From Heloderma charlesbogerti (lineage: Eukaryota > Chordata > Lepidosauria > Squamata > Helodermatidae), in assembly GCA_026122225.1 (NCBI GenBank), contig JANEZZ010000728.1:1922001-1986000 (forward strand): a stretch of 64,000 bases of DNA. The letters run 5' to 3'. The notes beneath the pieces were generated by a model that did no database searches, was not told the origin of the DNA, and saw only the letters and a program-made list of their open reading frames with translations. Position numbers and translations under genes: made by a program. This document shows positions 10,520-22,726 of the stretch, piece after piece. The number at the start of each line of letters is the position of its first letter. The first letter of the stretch is position 1.

Positions 10520-12910
10520 ATTAAAAAAAAAAACATGCTGTAAACCCAAATTATTATCAAGGCTCAGCAAAAAATAATTTGGTTAGTAACAGAAGCAGGC
10601 AACATGTTCAGATAGGCAACCAGAATTGTACATGTTCAAACAGGCAACCTGAGAAAAAGGGTAACATTTCCTATGGAAACATGTTGAGTGTCTTGAGGGC
10701 TTCGCACTTGTTTCTCTGTTTTGACTTGCATCATCTTCAGTTATGGATGAAAACCAGGTATTTCTCCAGTGATTCAGCCCTGAGTAGATAGCACTTGCTT
10801 TTTGTTTTTAGTTTGGCTATCTCCTTCAATCACCAGGTTTTGAGCAAAAAATATTATCATACTGAACTCCTTGCTTGAATCTAGTTAATTCTGCTTTAAT
10901 GGGATGAGAAAGTAATTGAACACAGGATTGTGTGCATGTGTGCCTTGATTCTGTCCAGTACAGGAAAAGTATAAAATATTATCGTGGATGTAAAATTCAA
11001 CTTCCTGAGAATCTGAGTTTTCATTTTTAAACAGGAAGTTTCTATTTCGTATAGTTATGAATTTAAATTTATAGTTAAATTTGAACATTTAAAGGCAATG
11101 TCTCAAAACAGCTCAGAAGCTAGAAAGATTTTTGAACACAAAGTAGTAAAAGTTGCAGAATTATAAGATTCAACTAACTTTTGTAATTTAATCTGCATGG
11201 TTTTTATTGGTGCAGAATCTGGCCTTCTTTGATGAAGACATTTTATTTAGTTATTTAAGCTCAAGTGTATACAATCAGTGTATGCAACCAGGCTTAACTT
11301 CTTGCTCCTGGCAAAATGTTCTAACCCTTAGTTTTTAAAACTAATATACAGATTTTGGAATATAACACATGTTGCTTCCCACTTCCCACCCCCATCGCAG
11401 GTAGCAGCAGCATATGGCAATAAGTGTTCTGCATGTCAGTGTAAGGAAAATAGGAGCTATTCCTTCAAATCCTTGGTACATATTTTTACTGAAGTCAGCA
11501 AGAGTTCTGCTGTAACAGCGCCTGTAGAACTAGGCTACAAATTTGTTGTGTTAATGTGTGACATTATTAAGCACCATCTGCTCTGTTCTCATTGTTGTAA
11601 TTCCTATAGATACATTATGATTACACTTTTCCCCCCTTTTGAACAAGGCTGTAGAAAAAAAGGATGAGATAATGAATAATTCCCAGGAGATGGAAAAATC
11701 CTCTTTTAGCTGGTCTAAGTCTTGTTTATAATGGGTATACACCAGTTTGCATTTACCATAAAGCACCCCAATTAGTTCATAGACAAGTTAACCTTCTCTC
11801 TCCCAGCAACATAATTCATTCACATTTTATACAACATGGCATTCTGCTGTCTATTATCCATCATTTACAAGTGTTGTTTGTCTATTAAAGTGACACTAAA
11901 AAGTTGAAAAATTATTCTACTCAGCCTGCCTCTGGATGTATTTTAACAAACTGTGTGAACGCAAAAGGCTCCATGTCCTATGAAGCAATTAGTCGAAGCT
12001 ATAAATACATTTTTTAAAGGATATAAATGATTGCCTGTCCAGATAGCAAACGCTCTGAAGTCTGCAACATAATACAGGTGCTGCTTGCTACCACACATTT
12101 AAAACAGCTTTACTTATAGGATAATGCCATTAGCATCAGTGGAACTAATCACAAGTCACACACATGTAAGAGTTTGCCGTATTTTGCCCTTAGATAGGGG
12201 TTAACATAAAATAATACACTTCATTATTTATTGCTAATAAAGTTAATCAAATTCAGTGCTTCTTACTCATGCATGCATTTAAATGGGATCTTGAACATGA
12301 CATGCATATTTATGAAACAAGGACTGAAAGATCGTTATCTGCAGGGGGGAAAACCTAGCAAGGACAACTATGAATAAAATAAGTACCTCATCATTTTACA
12401 ACATAAATTTGTTTCATTTAATGTACAAATGTTTATTTTAATTCATTTATATATAACATTTGCACAGCTGACAATTTACAATTAATTTAAGGGATTTAAT
12501 TATTTCTGTGCAGTTACAGGAATCTAATGCAATAGATTTACTGTCATTCATATTAGCAGAGATATGCAGAGCAAAGCAGTTACATTATGCTTCTTATTGT
12601 CATGCATTTAGGCGGGAAAAAAACCTGAAGGCCTTATAAATATATGAAAGTAAAAATGGTGTGTGTGTGTATTCCAGTCCTAAAAATATGCATTGTGGGA
12701 GGAGTGCACAAAATAGCAATGTACTAGTATAGCTGTGGCTGCACTTGAACTGCTTTTCCATTTCAATAGGTTTTTACTATATTTCAGATATTTAGGTTTG
12801 GGTAGATAGAGGTATTTCCTTCCATAGCCAACAAAATGCCCTCATATCAGAAATCTCACAAAAGTTTATGCAACAATAATTTATTAATATTTAAAATGCC
12901 ATAAGACACT
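10520..12910. other. AT-rich intron, nothing assigned outside the candidate CNE
   Basis: Long AT-rich sequence without repeats or credible open frames. A candidate conserved noncoding block is listed separately at 12,120-12,620. A short (GT)n lies at about 12,658-12,671. Confidence 0.4.
12120..12620. promoter_or_regulatory. Candidate conserved noncoding element
   Basis: Repeat-free and AT-rich, dense in strings typical of developmental enhancers: ATGCATTTAAAT, CATGCATATTTATG, and multiple TAATTA/AATTAATTT homeodomain-like sites, with little sign of transposon debris. AFF3 lies in a regulatory-rich region in mammals, which makes such elements plausible. Conservation cannot be tested here. Confidence 0.25.
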
Positions 12911-13003
12911 AACAGTGCAATTCTATGCATGTCTACACAGGACTAAAAACCCACTGACTTCAACTGCACTTATTCCCATATAAGTGAGAATAGAGTGGCA
13001 ACT
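12911..13003 (-). repeat. Short palindromic 'aggattgcac' repeat
   Basis: Begins ACAGTGCAATTCTATGCATG, the inverted form of the family end, followed by the internal 'ccactgactt' block. Divergent copy. Confidence 0.6.
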
Positions 13004-13714
13004 CAAGTTGTTTTTGTTGCAGTAATAGATTAACATGGGCTGCCCCTCTGAAGTTTCCTAAATCTTGAAGGTACCAGGATCACTCTGAAACAAGCGGTTT
13101 ATGATCTGCATTCATCTTATTAATCATATAGTCATAGGAATAAATTATGCAATAAATTATGGGCCTATAAAAGCAGGATCTTAGAATATTTGCCACTATT
13201 AACATCTTGAGACTCAAACTAGACATTTCATCATTCCCTCGCCCCCCAAGTTTTGCTCAACTGATTAGCAGCTTTGGAAGCTGCATTGGGAAGCAGAAAA
13301 TCAGCAGGAGTGTAAGTGCTGTTATTTTTCACCCTTTCCTTAAAGGGTCTATGAAAGGCCCCTGCCCCTCTTCTGGTCTTCTTTTCCCAACTGCAGCTTT
13401 TGAAGTTGCTTTAAAAACTTTGGGAAAAGAAAAATAAAGCTCCATGGGCCTTAGTCTAAAACTACACATTAACTAAAATTCTGCAATCTTTTCCTCTGCA
13501 TTAAAAAACAAAACAATAATTAAAGCAAACTGCATCTCAATAGCAAAAGGGAAGGAAGGAGAGATTATTTGGTCTTCCACATCAATTGTTATTCAAAATT
13601 GCCTGCACCTAGGACCTTGTGACCCAATTTGCAGGTAATTGTAAATCGTGGGATAATTAACCCATGATTTGCCAGAGAGAGCACTGCCTCCCTGTGCTTC
13701 TCACTTCCACTTTT
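13004..13714. other. Unassigned intron sequence
   Basis: A plus-strand frame at 13,207-13,437 has no recognisable product. Nothing else seen. Confidence 0.35.
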
Positions 13715-13906
13715 AAACAACAACCTACAATTGGCCGGTTCATAGGTTGTGAGCATGATGTGTGAACCCAGAGTGCTGGGTTGTTTAATTAACCCTACAG
13801 AAAATCAGGGGTTAACAGCTGGGTTGTTTAGCCCTAAACAACACAGCGCTCTGAGTTTGCACATCATGCGCACATTATGACCTGGCTGATCCTAGATTGT
13901 TGTTGA
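13715..13906. repeat. Inverted-repeat element, CTGGTTCA-like termini
   Basis: Arms starting AACAACCTACAATTGG and ending complementary to it (...GATTGTTGTT) flank inner halves with GCTGGGTTGTTTAATTAACC on one side and GGGTTGTTTAG on the other. The vocabulary (gggttgtt, ttaacc, gtgtgaaccc) is that of the larger elements at 31.2 and 34.4 kb. Confidence 0.5.
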
Positions 13907-16579
13907 AAATTTCATTTCAACAGAAAATAGGCAAGAAGTGGAGGTTACTTAGCCATGTGTCTTTCCTCCACAGTTGAAAAAGCAGATCCAGGAGGGCACT
14001 TTCTATCTAAAAAAGTACCAGGAGGAAGAGTTAAGCAGCCTCTCTCCATGAGCCTTTCTTTCGCTAAACAGTCGTCTTCAGTCTTTTCAGACCTGGGACC
14101 CAGCTTTTGCCTAATGTGCATGTGAGGACCCACATCTTAATTTTTTACCATACACATGTATAATGGTAGTGCTGCTGTGGCATCCTAGATTAGGATATGG
14201 GTCCTAACCCACCAGTTGAAGACTAATGTGCTAAAACACATCCTGCCCAAGCTGTTTTTGGTTAAACAAAAAGGGGGGAAATGACTGAAAGCATCCGGAA
14301 ACTCAGCTTAGCGGGTAGCTTGAGCCTTAGATTGAAAGGAGAGAAAGAGGCTAGTTAGTTAGTTAGTTAGTTAGATCTCACCTTTCATCTTAACACAATT
14401 AATTTTAAGACAGCATCAAAGACAATTCAAGTGATCACCATACAATTTTTAAAAATTCAAAAGATTTCAGTGTCCCCTGTTAAAACATTACACCATTTGC
14501 ATTTGGATGGGTTTTTTTTAATGCAATACATCTTGAACAGTGGCTGCCTAAGCATTTCTAAAGGTTAAACCTTATTCAGCTAATCTGTACGTAGGAACAA
14601 GTAACTGTCACATGCTTAACCTTTTGCAGATTAAAACTGTCTGCATAAAAGATGTGAAATGATCATTGTTGTAATTGTTGCAAGTAGACATCTCGGCATT
14701 TTGTGGCAATAGATCTTTTCTTCTGAGCAGCAATTTTATGCCCCAGGTCACTTGCTTGTTCATGGCTGCAATAAAAACCACTACCTTTCATGAAAAATTA
14801 TATTTCAAGACATCAAAACTGCTGAACTGGTTTCAGTGCAAAGGTTATTGGTTGTAACAGGAAGTTTGGGATTATTAAATTAATTTCTAATATGTCAGAA
14901 ATTTATGAAATGTGGAGACTGGAACTGACTTTTCAAAACAGTACAGAGAATAGACAAGATTTTTTTTTTACTTCACTTAGTAAAGATAATGTATTTGCAG
15001 ACATTAGATATGCTGCAAATACATTAACTAAAAACATTCATTTGTGAAGTCTGGATGGAAACAGAACATCTTATAGTGTACTAGTTATAACTCTACTATT
15101 AGATTGGGTAGCAACAAGTACTGCTAAGGCTGTAAGCATAATATGAGATGCAAAATGTGCAATTATCAAGGCCTCTACCGGCATTTATTCACACATAACT
15201 ACTAAAATGTGACATACTAAAGCCTGATAGCAAGTTTACCCCCATATCTATTACACATGAATTAGAGATTTCACTATTTAATTTCAAGGAGGGTTTGCAG
15301 GGCTACCTCACCAATTCTCCTAAGGTTCTGTAGGGCCATGCCTTCATCTAACCACGTAATGTGCAACTGAGTGCATCATGATTGTCAGTAAAAGGGTCAT
15401 TTTCAGGACACAGCAAAGCTGTATGCAGTGAACTGACCTGAGCTCTACAGTAGTTCATCTGCTGCACTTCTGAGTTCCCAATGAATCTGAGCAAAGAACG
15501 CTGGCTATGCGATATTGTAAAATGGATTGTCATGTGGATTTATCCATTCTGCATCCATTAAGTCACCCTTGAGAATAAGCATTTATCAGAACTCTTTGAA
15601 AGATGGCTTTTTACACATTAAAAAAGAATACTTAGGAGAGATGTGGGAAAGCACTGACTCAAAAGAGATGCTAAAGCATGTACAAATACGCAGCATCTTT
15701 TAATAGCATTGTGTGGAGATAATTACCAACTACTGATAGTAAAATTACCAACTATTGGCAATTATCAATTATTGATAATAAAAGGATATTGAATTCCAGG
15801 TGTTAACATTACCTTGTACCTGCAAACAACCAGGCTTTTAAAAATGAAAACAGGCTAAGCATAACAATCTCTAGAACAAATAAGGTGTTGCAACACATTA
15901 ATGTAATAACAGATGATAAAGTGGTTATTTACCACAGTATGAATGCCCCTACTTAGTAAGCTCTGACAAATGATAAGAATTTTACTACTCATCCCACTTG
16001 ACAGAATATTACAGACAACCAGTTTGCAAAGTAGTTTTATGTGCATTCTGGGGTAAATTTCCACATGGTAAATATTAATCTGTATTTCTCGGCTAACTAT
16101 CAGTTCAGATCCTGTCCTACTTCACTTACAGATCATGATATATATGCAATTAGCTTGATATTTAACTATTTTTACATTATATTCACAGTTACAATAAAAC
16201 CAAACTTAGGTGGTTTAAAAAATGTCTTCATAAAGTCTTTCAGCTGTTATTTCAGCCGGACATGTAGCATTTTCCAAATAAATTCTTCATACTGATAATG
16301 GAAACTCAGCAGTTTCACACCGTTTCACACAGTTTCATAAAATATCTAGAACCATATGGCAAAGACAGATAATCTTTAACACAATGAAATACAATTTAGA
16401 ATCAGGTCAATAGCCCGCTAACCTCTGTCAAGTTATATACCTCAGAGGTTAAATGTTAAAACTTTATATAATGCTTCTTGTTGTCCAAAACTCATAGATC
16501 ATCACTAACTGCTGTCTCCTCATGGAAATGTTGGTTGTATATGGCTGGAGAAAACTATTAAATGCTATAAGAAACTTAG
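13907..16579. other. AT-rich intron with a TTAG microsatellite
   Basis: No gene. A short (AGTT)n tract is at about 14,350-14,374. The rest is AT-rich; tandem-like 'accaactattg/aattaccaac' strings occur at 15,720-15,780. Confidence 0.4.
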
Positions 16580-16745
16580 GGTGCAATCCTAAATACACTT
16601 ATTTGTGAGCAAGCTCCATGGAACTCAATGACACTTATTTTTGAATAAATAGGCATGCGGCTGCACTGCGCAATGGTAACCCTATGAACATTTACATGGG
16701 AGCAAGTACTATGGTGGGTCATACTTCCAAGTAAAAATGTGCAGC
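16580..16745. repeat. Two adjacent 'aggattgcac' family repeats
   Basis: A copy beginning GGTGCAATCCTAAATACACTT with the 'gaactcaatgacactta' core is followed directly by a more divergent second copy (TTACATGGGAGCAAGTA ... CTTCCAAGTAAAAATG). Confidence 0.6.
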
Positions 16746-16809
16746 ATATATCTTGGTTGTAAACAGAAGTGTAATACACATGATTAATGCAAAATTGGAT
16801 GTAAACAAC

Positions 16810-17285
16810 ATAGAACATAAGAAGAGATGTGCTGGATGAGACTAAATACTTACCTAGTCTAGCAATCTGTTCTCACATTGGCCAACCAGATGCCTATGGG
16901 AATTCCAGAAGCAAGACATCAGTGCAATAGCACTCTCCCACTTGTGTTCCCCAGCAACTGTAAGTCATTCAAAGGCATACTGCCTTTGATACTGGTAGTA
17001 ATATATAGCTATCATGATTAGTAGACATTGATAGCATCCTTCATGAATTTGTCTAATCCCCTTTAAAACTGCTGAATTTGGCAACCATCACTACAGCTTG
17101 TAGAAGAGAATTCCATAGTGTAATTATGTGCTGTGTGAATAAGTACTTATTTTATTTGTCCTGAATCTCCCACTATTCAACTTCAATTCATGAACCCATT
17201 CCCTGGTATTATAAGAGGAGAAAAACTTCTCCCTATCCATAGGAAACACATCACCCAAAGCTTTTCTGGCGTATTGCGATTTATT
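16810..17285 (-). mobile_element. CR1 LINE 3' end
   Basis: Minus-strand CR1 fragment. The left end, 'acataagaagag', is the complement of the CR1 3' tail 'ctcttcttatgt'. Further in, the minus strand encodes RFRTNKISTY, a decayed counterpart of the C-terminal reverse transcriptase region seen in the larger CR1 at 21.5 kb (RFRTGKRKYF). It is 5'-truncated and full of stops. Confidence 0.75.
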
Positions 17286-18022
17286 TCCTCTACCCAATAG
17301 GTTACTGGAGAAGCACCAATTTTTTGTCTGCCATGTTAGCATTGTGCATGGGGAATGGAAGTACAGTGCTAAATACATTTTGTTCTGTGTGTTGGGGGAT
17401 CACTGTTGCCTGGATTAGTAGGAAACAATAGGCAAATGAACCATGCCGGGCAATAGAAAATAGAAAGGCAGTCGATGACTTCATTAGTTTCTAAACTAAC
17501 TGAGGATTTTCTTCACAAATGTCAAGATTTTACAGGGCTTGGGTAGCTAAGGCAGATACAGTCCCTACCTGAATTGTTCAGAGTCATTCTATAAACCAAC
17601 AAAGATATCTGAAATTGCTGCTTACTATACAGTCCACAACTCATATCCTATTTTATTCAGTATATGAACCCAGAAATACTTCATGTAGGCAACTAAAATT
17701 ATGGGAAGATTTTGGTTCTACAGACTATGGTTTGACCTCATTCCTTCCCGGTTAGACAGTGGAAGAACAAGAATTATAATGCAGGATGCAGAGATTCGCC
17801 TACAGAGTTGTGTGGGATGAAACCATGGGGAAACAGCAAGCATGCCACTCTCATAACATAAAAATCAAACCTAAGAAAGCAATACTTCACACTGTTGCTA
17901 TTACAACTAAAGACGGTGTGGTACAGCAGCTTTAAACTTGTTTTGGTGTCAGTTTTGAACATGGGAAAGGAGGTACAATCCCCTGCACAGTTATCCAGTT
18001 CCCTGGGGAAGCTTCTACCTCT
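17286..18022. other. Unassigned intron sequence
   Basis: No gene, RNA or clear repeat recognised. Confidence 0.35.
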
Positions 18023-18262
18023 CAGGGCCAAAACAGACATTACTAAAAATCCGTATCTAGCAGTTATGTCATTTTTTCATTTTTACTCAAGAGTAGGTAT
18101 AGGGGGTCCAGTATTGATAAGGACACAAGAATGGGGGTGGGGGGGTTAAACCCTTTCTCCCCAACTATGGTCATGATCCAGATTAAGGCCCCTGTGCCTA
18201 CTTTAAAAATGAAAAAGGCATAGTTGCTAGATACAAATTAAAAGAAATGTCTGTTTTAGCTC
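18023..18262. repeat. Short inverted-repeat DNA element
   Basis: Ends are inverted: the left end contains CAAAACAGACATT and the right end contains AATGTCTGTTTTAG. The interior includes GGGGTGGGGGGGTTAAACCC. About 240 bp, so a MITE-like non-autonomous transposon is likely. A target duplication is not clear. The related text at 19,215-19,545 shares several internal blocks. Confidence 0.5.
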
Positions 18263-19044
18263 TTAGCCTAACCTGCCTCAGAGTTCTTGAGGATAAAACA
18301 ACACTGTATTAACTGCCCAGAAGCCTTGGGATAGGCAAGGATAAAAACTAATGCTATATTTCAAGGACTGTCTGCAACAAGCACCCATCCATCTCTTTTG
18401 AGTTTTGTGCCAAAAAGATCCAGATATGATTGTCTTCTTCTCACAACTAATTCAATGGGCTTTGCTACATGAGTGATTTATTGCACTTTCATGACTGGCC
18501 ACTCACAGATGTTTGCAGGTCCTTTACATGACATTGCCAACCTCCAGAATGTCTCCCATGCTTTTCCCTGTTTATCCCACTTTCAAAAAGATTGGAGATA
18601 AGGCGGAATAAAAAAAACCCCTGGGGGTATCGCCAGTGTGTAATGCCAGTGTAATGCTATAATTCAGCCAATAGATGGAGCTGTTTCATTGAACATATAA
18701 AGCATTGCGGCCAGGAAAGGAAGTTTTAAATTCCACATCATGTGCTCACTGTCTAAAGGAACCCATTGTAATCCTGTAAAGAAAAAGGAAGCAGAAAGCC
18801 CCAGTAAAGTTGCGGGATTTTAGCCTGGTGTAGAAATGCCCCAAAGGTCAGTTACTTGTGTGGGCACTGTCCTGACATACAACTGTACCACCTCAAATTT
18901 CTGCTAGGCAGGATGTCTTGCTTGAAAACACCCCACATCAAAAGCTCACACATCAGAGAGAAAGAACATGGTTTTAATCCAGGGGTGCTTTTAAACAAGC
19001 AAGCCCTTCCGTGAAATCTGAAGAAGCAGTAGAGCTGCATTAGA
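18263..19044. other. Unassigned; one probable dispersed repeat
   Basis: The part from about 18,605 to 18,845 ('ttcagccaatagatggagct', 'gcagaaagccccagtaaag') has the feel of an old interspersed repeat, but the family is not identified. No gene. Confidence 0.35.
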
Positions 19045-19186
19045 ACAGCCTTCCCCAACCTAGTGCTCTCCAGATGTTTTAGACTACAACTGCCAGCATT
19101 TCCAACCACTGGCCATGATGTCTAGGGCTGATGCAAGTTGAAATCTAAAACATCTGGAGGAAGGCACCAGGTTGGGGAAGGCTCCA
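19045..19186. repeat. Palindromic 'ccttccccaacct' element, full copy
   Basis: The complete palindrome runs from CAGCCTTCCCCAACCTAGTG to the complementary GGTTGGGGAAGGCT, with arms passing through 'ccagatgttttagacta' and 'tctaaaacatctggag'. About 140 bp, a MITE-like element. Four other copies or part copies lie in the window (9.87, 30.18, 33.92 and 56.34 kb). Confidence 0.75.
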
Positions 19187-19986
19187 TTGGAGCAATGTGT
19201 CACAATGTATTTGCTCTAAAGCAAATACAAATCTGGACCTGATCCAGATTGGAATTCTAGCATGGAGGCATAGGGGGCTTTAGCCCTTTGCCCCGCACTG
19301 TGGACCTATCTGTAATTTTCGTTGTCCAAAACTGATCTTTTTTTTTTTTTAAGGGATCACTTTGGGGCAATGAAAATTACAGGCATAGGAAGTCCAATCC
19401 GGATCAGGATCTTTAATAAATGGTTAAAGCCCCCCTACCTGCTGGACTGGGGTCCCAATACATTTTGGGTCCCCTGCATTTACTTTAGAGTAAGTAAGAA
19501 AGAAATACATAGCTGCTACCTACATCTTCAAAGTAAAGTATAGCTTGGCCTTTTGAAATGGACCTTAGTTATGTTCCCTGTGATTGGGAGTCCAGATGTT
19601 CTTAGGTGTGTAATTGGTTGATTTGACATTCATGTTATGCTTATTAAATGAGAAGTGCCTATTAAAATTCTCTTGCCATATAGTAAAGAAAATCTGAGTT
19701 GTCATTCAGACAGTGAAGAACACAATAGCCCAAGTCAGAAATTTTAATGGAAATATTATTGAAAAAGCACTTTCTATACCAGCTCTAAATTGCCATGATG
19801 AACTTTTTTTAGGAATCTTATTAGTGAGATTTTAAAAATCAAGCATATCGAGTTAAATCTTACATCCTTATTGGTTTATTGAAGACAATGTAAGGTGGCT
19901 GAACCTTGAACATGCAGAGTTGTGTAGCAGGTGATTTCTGATCCGATGTAGTTTTTTCTTCATTTTCTGTTTGTCCTTCCTCAAGA
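19187..19986. other. Repeat-related stretch, then unique sequence
   Basis: About 19,215-19,545 shares blocks with the element at 18,023-18,262 (for example 'ttaaagccccc', 'cctacc', 'atccagatt'). From 19,550 on it is AT-rich and unassigned. Confidence 0.35.
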
Positions 19987-19994
19987 TGTGGGAG

Positions 19995-20634
19995 TAGGGA
20001 TGTACGAAAGTCACTTAGCTTTTCGAAGGGTGACATTCACGGTGGGGGGAGGTGCTCCGTGCCTCCCCCTGAAATTCTCTCCGGCCAGCTCTGCTCTGCA
20101 GAGATTCCGCAGAGCCGCTGGCTGGGGCCTCCCACAGCCGGACATCCAGCCGCCGAGCAGCCTGCATGGACGCAAATGGCAGTGGCTGTAGCCTCCGCCA
20201 TTTGCATCCCTGTATTTTGCTGTGATAGGCTACATAAATATTTACGTAGCCTATCACGGCAAAAAAAACCCACAGCAAATGCAAATGGCGGCGGCTACGG
20301 CGGCCGCCATTTGCGTTCCCTTTTTTTTGCCGTGATAGGCTATGTAAATACTTACACAGCCTATTACGGCTTCCGCAGGGACGCAAATGGCGTCCCTGCG
20401 TCAGCCGTGATAGGCTATGTAAGTATTTACATAGCCTATCATGGCTATAGTGATGAAGCGAATGGCGGCTGCGGCCACCATTCGCAAGTCAGCGCAAACG
20501 GCAGCAGGTAGGTGTCCCGTTTCACGCGCCTTTTGCGGGGTGGAGGGGCTTCGTTCCGCCACGGATTTCAGTGGGCCGAATGCACTGGCATTCAGCCTCC
20601 CCGAGATCCATGGCGGAATTCTCTGACATCCCTA
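19995..20634 (+). mobile_element. Palindrome-packed hAT-type element, copy 1 (640 bp)
   Basis: Begins TAGGGATGTACGAAAG and ends GACATCCCTA, so the outer 8 bp are inverted (TAGGGATG/CATCCCTA). It is flanked on both sides by the identical 8-bp TGTGGGAG (19987-19994 and 20635-20642), the target-duplication size of hAT transposons. There is no transposase frame. The interior alternates two hairpin types: one built on GCAAATGGC/GCCATTTGC (about 20,174-20,207 and 20,281-20,314) and one on GTGATAGGCTAC/GTAGCCTATCAC (about 20,219-20,260, 20,329-20,370 and 20,405-20,446). These are also arranged around a larger centre near 20,298. A subterminal block GGGCCGAATGC...GCATTC lies before the right end. Non-autonomous; the superfamily is inferred from ends and duplication only. 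Confidence 0.85.
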
Positions 20635-20642
20635 TGTGGGAG

Positions 20643-21340
20643 AAAAATAATTTCCCAGAGGAAGCAACATTGTTCTAGCTTCATAAAGCATCAAAGTTTT
20701 ATTCACAGGACTCCATTTCCTCCCTCACTGTCAAAGGTCCTTGAATGTCTTGTTTCAGGCTATGTTCAAACCAGCACAGAAAGCAATAATAGGTTTACAT
20801 TAATCTGTTAATCAAGCAATTCATTAATTGCAGATTGAAAATGTGGATTTTAATTGGATTTTAATCAGACTTGACACCTGTGAAAAGGGTGATGACTGCT
20901 GATGGCATAAATGTAAACAATTCACACATCTTTCGATAAGGCAATGTGTTTTAAGATTTTTGATACAATAAATATTGTGTTCTTGTTAATTAGGTGACAC
21001 AGAATTATCTTGATTAAAGGTGCTTAACATATAATCGGCACTAAATCAGTAATGTTTATCTTAAATGTTTAAACATACTTTGAAAGAAAAACAATTAAGT
21101 GAATATAGAATTCTAATTAAAAATGTAACTGCTCTGAAGACTTCATAATCTAAAGGCTGTTTTCTATATTATTTTTCATGACTTTTTCTTAACTTGTGGT
21201 ATATGAGATTTTTCCTAAGTCATGCAACATTTTTAACTATATGAAAGCAATGATGGAGCTATCAATGGAGAACAGAATTTTTTCTGTTAAGGGCCACATT
21301 CCATCAGGAATAATCAGTTGGGGACTGGATACCATCAGTG
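20643..21340. other. AT-rich unique intron sequence
   Basis: No gene or repeat identified between the hAT element and the CR1. Confidence 0.4.
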
Positions 21341-21479
21341 GATGGGATTGAAACCAGTGATAGGTTGACCCTGAGCCACCAGTACCCCAGCAACTGGTGT
21401 GCATATGTATACTGCCTATGATACTGGGGGGAGCACATAGCCATCAGGACTAGTCACCATTGATAGCTTCTCCTCCAGG

Positions 21480-22375
21480 AATTTATCTAATCTTCTTTTA
21501 AAGCCATCCAAATTGGTGGCCATTCCTACATGTTGTGGTAGCGAACATGTTTAACTACGCACTGTGTGAAGAAGTACTTCCTTTTACCTGTCCTGAATCT
21601 CCCACCAATCAGCTTCATGGGATGACCCCAGATTCTAGTATTGTGACAGAGGGAGAAAAATGTCTCCCTATCCACATTCCCCACACCATGCATAATTTTG
21701 TTTAGCTTTATCATGTCGCCCTTACCCTCCTTTTTTCCAAGCTCAACAATCCCAGCTGTTGTAACCTTCTCACACAGGGGAGGTACTCCAGCCCCTTGAT
21801 CATTTTAGTTGCCCTTTTCTGCACCTTTTCCAGCTCTACAATATCTTTTTTTTAAGTGTAGTGAGCAGAACTGCACACAGTATCCTAAGTGTGGTTGCGC
21901 CTTAGATTTGTATAAAGGCAGTATGATATTGGATATCAAAATTGAGTTTTATTCTCAGTTCCTTTTCTAATTATGCCTAACACAGAGTTTGCCTTTTTTA
22001 CAGTGGCTGCACACTAGACTGACATTTTCATCCATCACAACTCCAACATCTCTTCCTTGGCTAGTCACCACTAGCTCAGATCCCATCAGGTTATACTTGA
22101 AATTGGGATTTTTTGCCCCAACATGCATCACTTTACATTTGCTTACATTGAACCACATTTGATGCCCATTCTTCCAGTTTGGAAAGATCCCTTTAGAGCT
22201 CGTCACAATCCCCTTTTGTTTTAACCACTGTAAATAATTTGGTGTCATTGGCAAACATGGCCACTTTACTGCTCATTCCTAATTCCAGATCATTTAACAA
22301 CAAGTTGAAAAGCATTGGTCCCAATGCAGATCCCTGTGGAACCCCACTATTTACTTCCCTCCATTGGGAGAATTT
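21480..22375 (-). pseudogene. CR1 ORF2 reverse transcriptase, C-terminal part
   Basis: The minus strand carries FNVSKCKVMHVGAKNPNF (thumb region, near 22,110-22,170) and LIGGRFRTGKRKYFFTQ (C-terminal tail, near 21,570-21,620). The reading frame is interrupted, and the last ORF2 codons plus the 3' UTR down to about 21,341 are present but decayed. Confidence 0.75.
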
Positions 22376-22606
22376 ATTTATTTATTTGTTTGTTTTTTAT
22401 TTTATTGCATTTATATCCCGTCTTTTTTCTCCAAGGAACCCAAGGCAGCTTACATGGTCCTCATCCTCTCCATTTTATCCTCGTAACAACAACCCTGTGA
22501 GGTAGATTGAGAGTCTGTGACTGGCCCAAAATCACCCAGTGGGCTTCCATGGCAGAGTGGGTACTAGAACCCAGATCTCCCAGCTCTCAGTCCAACACTC
22601 TAACCA
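22376..22606 (-). mobile_element. tRNA-derived SINE nested in the CR1
   Basis: On the minus strand it starts TGTAGTGGTTAGAGTGTTGG (A-box-like) followed by GGGTTCTAGTACCC (B-box-like). It then runs through a unique body to a tail with 'ggcagcttacat..gggatataaatgcaat' character and an (AAAT)n end at 22,376-22,395. CR1 sequence lies on both sides, so the SINE arrived after the CR1. Its tail resembles L2 3' ends, suggesting L2 machinery moved it. Confidence 0.75.
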
Positions 22607-22726
22607 CTACATTGATCCATAAGAGGACCTCTCCTCTTATTCCATGGCTACTATGTTTGCTCAGGAATCTTTGGTGACGGACTTTGTCAAAAACATTTTG
22701 GAAGTCGAAGTAGACAATGTCTACTG

